Of a DNA stretch of 6,481 nt, positions 4,675-6,481 are shown one piece after another; position 1 is the first letter of the stretch; every line of letters starts with the position of its first letter. The DNA comes from Anaerolineaceae bacterium (lineage in GTDB: Bacteria; Chloroflexota; Anaerolineae; Anaerolineales; Anaerolineaceae), in assembly GCA_003542325.1 (NCBI GenBank), contig DPKV01000208.1, forward strand, positions 1 to 6,481, in the 5' to 3' direction. The notes under the pieces are model-generated. The model did no database searches. It saw only the letters and a list, made by a program, of their open reading frames with translations, and was not told where the DNA came from. The position numbers were made by a program, and so were the translations under genes.

Positions 4675-6177
4675 ATGGAGAAAATTATTGATCTGACGTG
4701 TGAAGACGCAAGAGCACATTTTCTAAAAGGTAGTAGTTATTTTAATAATGATATTCCAAATTATTTAGACTTTGAGCCAGTTTTACATGCAGTAGATTTA
4801 GTGTTAAATGGAAATTACTTCAGAGCATTTCAAGCCAATAACCCCAAAAATATTCCTGGAGTAAATTATTCCTTTCTTTCAAACAAGGATGGGAATTTCG
4901 CTTGGCGACCTTTGGAATTTATCCATCCTGCTATTTATATCTCCTTGGTTGATTTAATTTGTAAACCTGAAAATTGGTGTTTATTCCAAAAACGGTTTAA
5001 GGATTTTAAATATGGAGCCGTTGACTGTTGTAGTGATCCTGTTATATCCCTTGATGAAGAAAAGGATAAGGCGAAACAAATAGAAAAATGGTGGCAGCAA
5101 GTCGAACAACAATCCATCATTTATTCACTGGAATTTAGTCATATTCTTCATACTGATGTGACAGATTGTTATGGGTCATTATATACACATAGCATTGCTT
5201 GGGCACTTCATGGACTTGAAGAAAGTAAGGATAGACAGAATGATCCTCATCTCTTAGGAAACATGATTGATACATTTATTCGTGCTGGCCGATATGGGCA
5301 GACAAATGGAATTTCTCAAGGTTCTGTGTTGATGGATTTTCTTGCAGAGCTTGTTCTTGGGTATATTGATGAGCAGATTTCTTCAGAGTTAGCCACTGTA
5401 GATGATTTTCGTATTCTTAGATACAGGGATGATTATCGTATATTTACAAATAATGATGAACTTGCCGAAAATATTTTAAAGGTAATTAGTGAACAATTGA
5501 GGCCTGTTGGCATGAGGCTGGGGGCATCTAAAACCAGATTAAGTAGGAATGTTGTTGAAGAGTCAGTAAAACCTGACAAACTGGCGGGAATAGATTTGGA
5601 GGAAAAAGGGGAAACAGACGCTATTTCTATTCAGAAACAACTATTGCGGTTACATGGTTTTGGACTGCGTTTTCCAAATAGTGGGGCACTTCGTCGTTTA
5701 CTAAGTAATTTTCATAAGGATATTTCTAAAGTAAATTATAAATTTGATAACCTAGAAGTTTTGGTCGCTATTCTGACGGATATTGCATATGTTTCTCCTA
5801 GCTCTATTCCTGCCGTTGCTGGAATAATGAGTTACTTAATCTCACGTGCCAGCACTGTTGATGAAAAACAGAAGTTATGGACTAAAGTTCATAAAAAGAT
5901 GACTCGTGTACCAAATAATGGCTATCTTGAAGTTTGGTTACAACGAGTAACCAAACCAAAGGAGGTTGGTTTACAGTTTTCCAGCGAAGAACCTATTTGT
6001 AAAATCGTGAATAAAAAACCATCAAAACTTTGGGAAAACATGTGGATATCAAGTCATGATCTAATTAGGGCATTAGATGTATCACAAATTTTGGTAGCAG
6101 ATGCTTCAGAAGCTGAAGAAGTGATAAAACCAGAAGAAATAGAATTATTTACTGAAAACGCGTGGTTTGTTAGTTAA
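4675..6177 (+). CDS. UG/Abi-type (DRT-like) reverse transcriptase, probable antiphage defence protein
   Basis: A 500-residue RNA-directed DNA polymerase-fold protein. N-terminal signature DLTCEDARAHFLKGSSYFNN (6-25); KDGNFAWRPLEFIHP (71-85); motif A TDVTDCYGSLYTHS with catalytic D161; QTNGISQGSVL (209-219); motif C RYRDDYRIF with Y-R-D-D at 250-253. All catalytic Asp are present, so it should be active. Residues about 310-500 are mostly helical, with a conserved-looking YLEVWLQR segment, and carry no recognised nuclease. I recognise this architecture from the 'unknown group'/Abi clade, which includes defence-associated RTs, but cannot assign a subtype. There is no maturase/X or HNH domain, so it is not a group II intron. 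ATG 4675 is preferred because the family signature begins right after it; an in-frame GTG at 4585 would add 30 residues but has only AGG touching it. It ends with tandem TAA stops. The gene is AT-rich, unlike all its neighbours. Confidence 0.88.
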   Translation: MEKIIDLTCEDARAHFLKGSSYFNNDIPNYLDFEPVLHAVDLVLNGNYFRAFQANNPKNIPGVNYSFLSNKDGNFAWRPLEFIHPAIYISLVDLICKPENWCLFQKRFKDFKYGAVDCCSDPVISLDEEKDKAKQIEKWWQQVEQQSIIYSLEFSHILHTDVTDCYGSLYTHSIAWALHGLEESKDRQNDPHLLGNMIDTFIRAGRYGQTNGISQGSVLMDFLAELVLGYIDEQISSELATVDDFRILRYRDDYRIFTNNDELAENILKVISEQLRPVGMRLGASKTRLSRNVVEESVKPDKLAGIDLEEKGETDAISIQKQLLRLHGFGLRFPNSGALRRLLSNFHKDISKVNYKFDNLEVLVAILTDIAYVSPSSIPAVAGIMSYLISRASTVDEKQKLWTKVHKKMTRVPNNGYLEVWLQRVTKPKEVGLQFSSEEPICKIVNKKPSKLWENMWISSHDLIRALDVSQILVADASEAEEVIKPEEIELFTENAWFVS

Positions 6178-6190
6178 TAATCCCTGGTTA

Positions 6191-6214
6191 CTAATTCCTA
6201 ATACCTAATCGCCT
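6191..6214 (-). repeat. Right inverted-repeat arm beyond the reverse transcriptase
   Basis: Begins 13 nt after the first TAA stop of the reverse transcriptase. Its reverse complement matches 4326-4349 with one C/T difference; 6194-6214 is identical over 21 nt. CCTAAT occurs at 6197 and 6204, mirroring the ATTAGG period on the left side. Confidence 0.75.
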
Positions 6215-6217
6215 GGC

Positions 6218-6239
6218 ACCTGTAAACTGGTCAACAGGT
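6218..6239. other. Small inverted repeat, ACCTGT/ACAGGT
   Basis: ACCTGT (6218-6223), a 10-nt loop and ACAGGT (6234-6239), between the right arm and the chelatase promoter. There is no T-run after it, so it is a poor intrinsic terminator; it could equally be an operator. Confidence 0.3.
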
Positions 6240-6241
6240 TA

Positions 6242-6271
6242 TTGCTCTTCACGCGGGCACCGTGGTACACT
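6242..6271 (+). promoter_or_regulatory. Extended -10 promoter candidate for the chelatase gene
   Basis: TTGCTC (6242-6247), an 18-nt spacer and TACACT (6266-6271) preceded by TG at 6263-6264 (TGGTACACT). The expected start is near 6278, giving a leader of about 20 nt to ATG 6299. It lies outside the inverted-repeat arms, as expected if the cassette is an insertion. Confidence 0.45.
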
Positions 6272-6298
6272 GTATTGGCACTGGAGAAATCTAACCCT

Positions 6299-6481
6299 AT
6301 GTCCCTTATGCGAGCGATTTACCCCTTTACCGCCGTTGTCGGCCAACAGCGCATGCGGCGCGCCCTGATCCTGAACGCGATCGATACCCGGATCGGCGGC
6401 GTGCTGATCCGCGGCGAACGCGGCACGGCTATGTCCACGGCTGCACGGGCGCTGGCGGCTTTGCTGCCCCCGGTAAAGGTG
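6299..6481 (+). CDS. Mg/Co-chelatase-type AAA+ ATPase, N-terminal 61 residues (3'-truncated)
   Basis: The visible 61 residues, [16 protein letters not shown]..., followed by [26 protein letters not shown] split over the P-loop region (33-57), match the start of the magnesium-chelatase I-type AAA+ domain. In Chloroflexota this exact style often belongs to a longer ChlI-ChlD fusion (AAA+ plus VWA) annotated as a magnesium or putative cobalt chelatase, so no symbol is given. Such ATPases drive metal insertion into a tetrapyrrole together with a large CobN/BchH-like subunit. The Walker A motif reads GERGTAMST (39-47) with Met45 in place of the expected Lys. ATG 6299 is preceded by GGAGA at 6283-6287, a rather long spacing; ATG 6308 is an alternative start. 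The rest of the gene lies outside the window. Confidence 0.85.
   Translation, partial: MSLMRAIYPFTAVVGQQRMRRALILNAIDTRIGGVLIRGERGTAMSTAARALAALLPPVKV

Larger units (their letters stand above)
4326..6214. mobile_element. Putative acquired cassette bounded by 24-bp inverted repeats
   Basis: The arms 4326-4349 and 6191-6214 enclose only the third structured repeat, the leader and the reverse transcriptase. The enclosed coding sequence is far more AT-rich than holB or the chelatase gene. No transposase or integrase is present, I see no target-site duplication outside the arms, and the arms are themselves a low-complexity ATTAGG motif. Mobility is therefore inferred, not shown. Confidence 0.3.

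Noticed and set aside
4675..6177. Group II intron-encoded protein or diversity-generating retroelement.
   Set aside because: No maturase/X or HNH domain, no intron ribozyme domains V/VI downstream, and no template/variable repeat pair seen.
6218..6239. Intrinsic terminator for the reverse transcriptase.
   Set aside because: Six-base stem with a 10-nt loop and no following T-run.

Overview
The window looks like a piece of a Chloroflexota (Anaerolineae-type) chromosome. The basis is the pair of surface proteins with long Thr-Pro linkers, the UPF0173 and sulfite-oxidase-like pair, and a chelatase AAA+ N-terminus of the kind common in that group. The taxonomic call is inference. Most genes are GC-rich (sampled 60-nt lines of holB count at roughly 63-77% GC). 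One gene, a reverse transcriptase, is strikingly AT-rich (sampled lines 20-45% GC).

Layout. 2-619 (+) is the 5'-truncated end of a UPF0173 metallo-beta-lactamase-fold hydrolase, followed in the same operon by a molybdopterin sulfite-oxidase-like enzyme (630-1226). Tail to tail with it, 3 bp away, lies a LysM-containing membrane-anchored surface protein (1230-2033, -). A 105-bp divergent promoter region separates that gene from a lipoprotein with a LamG-like domain (2139-2948, +). The gap 2949-3247 carries two head-to-head copies of a structured palindromic repeat. holB, the DNA polymerase III delta' subunit, occupies 3248-4261 (-). A 413-bp AT-rich gap follows, with ATTAGG-type repeats, a third copy of the structured repeat and the leader of the reverse transcriptase (4675-6177, +). 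The window ends in the first 61 codons of a Mg/Co-chelatase-type AAA+ ATPase (6299 onward).

Most notable content. The reverse transcriptase has the AWRP...IHP, TD-x-T-D-C-Y-G, QTNG-x-x-QGS and YRDD blocks that I recognise from the UG/Abi (defence-associated, DRT-like) family, plus about 190 C-terminal residues of mostly helical character. It stands alone, has atypical base composition, and is bracketed by an almost perfect 24-bp inverted repeat (4326-4349 and 6191-6214). It therefore looks like a horizontally acquired single-gene antiphage cassette dropped between holB and the chelatase gene. I cannot assign its DRT subtype, nor say whether it needs a non-coding RNA. The 4469-4674 leader is the place to look.

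Secondary points. The three dispersed repeats preserve their stems by compensatory changes. The chelatase P-loop has Met where Lys is expected. The divergent surface-protein genes share a perfectly symmetric promoter region, and the lipoprotein mRNA is probably nearly leaderless.
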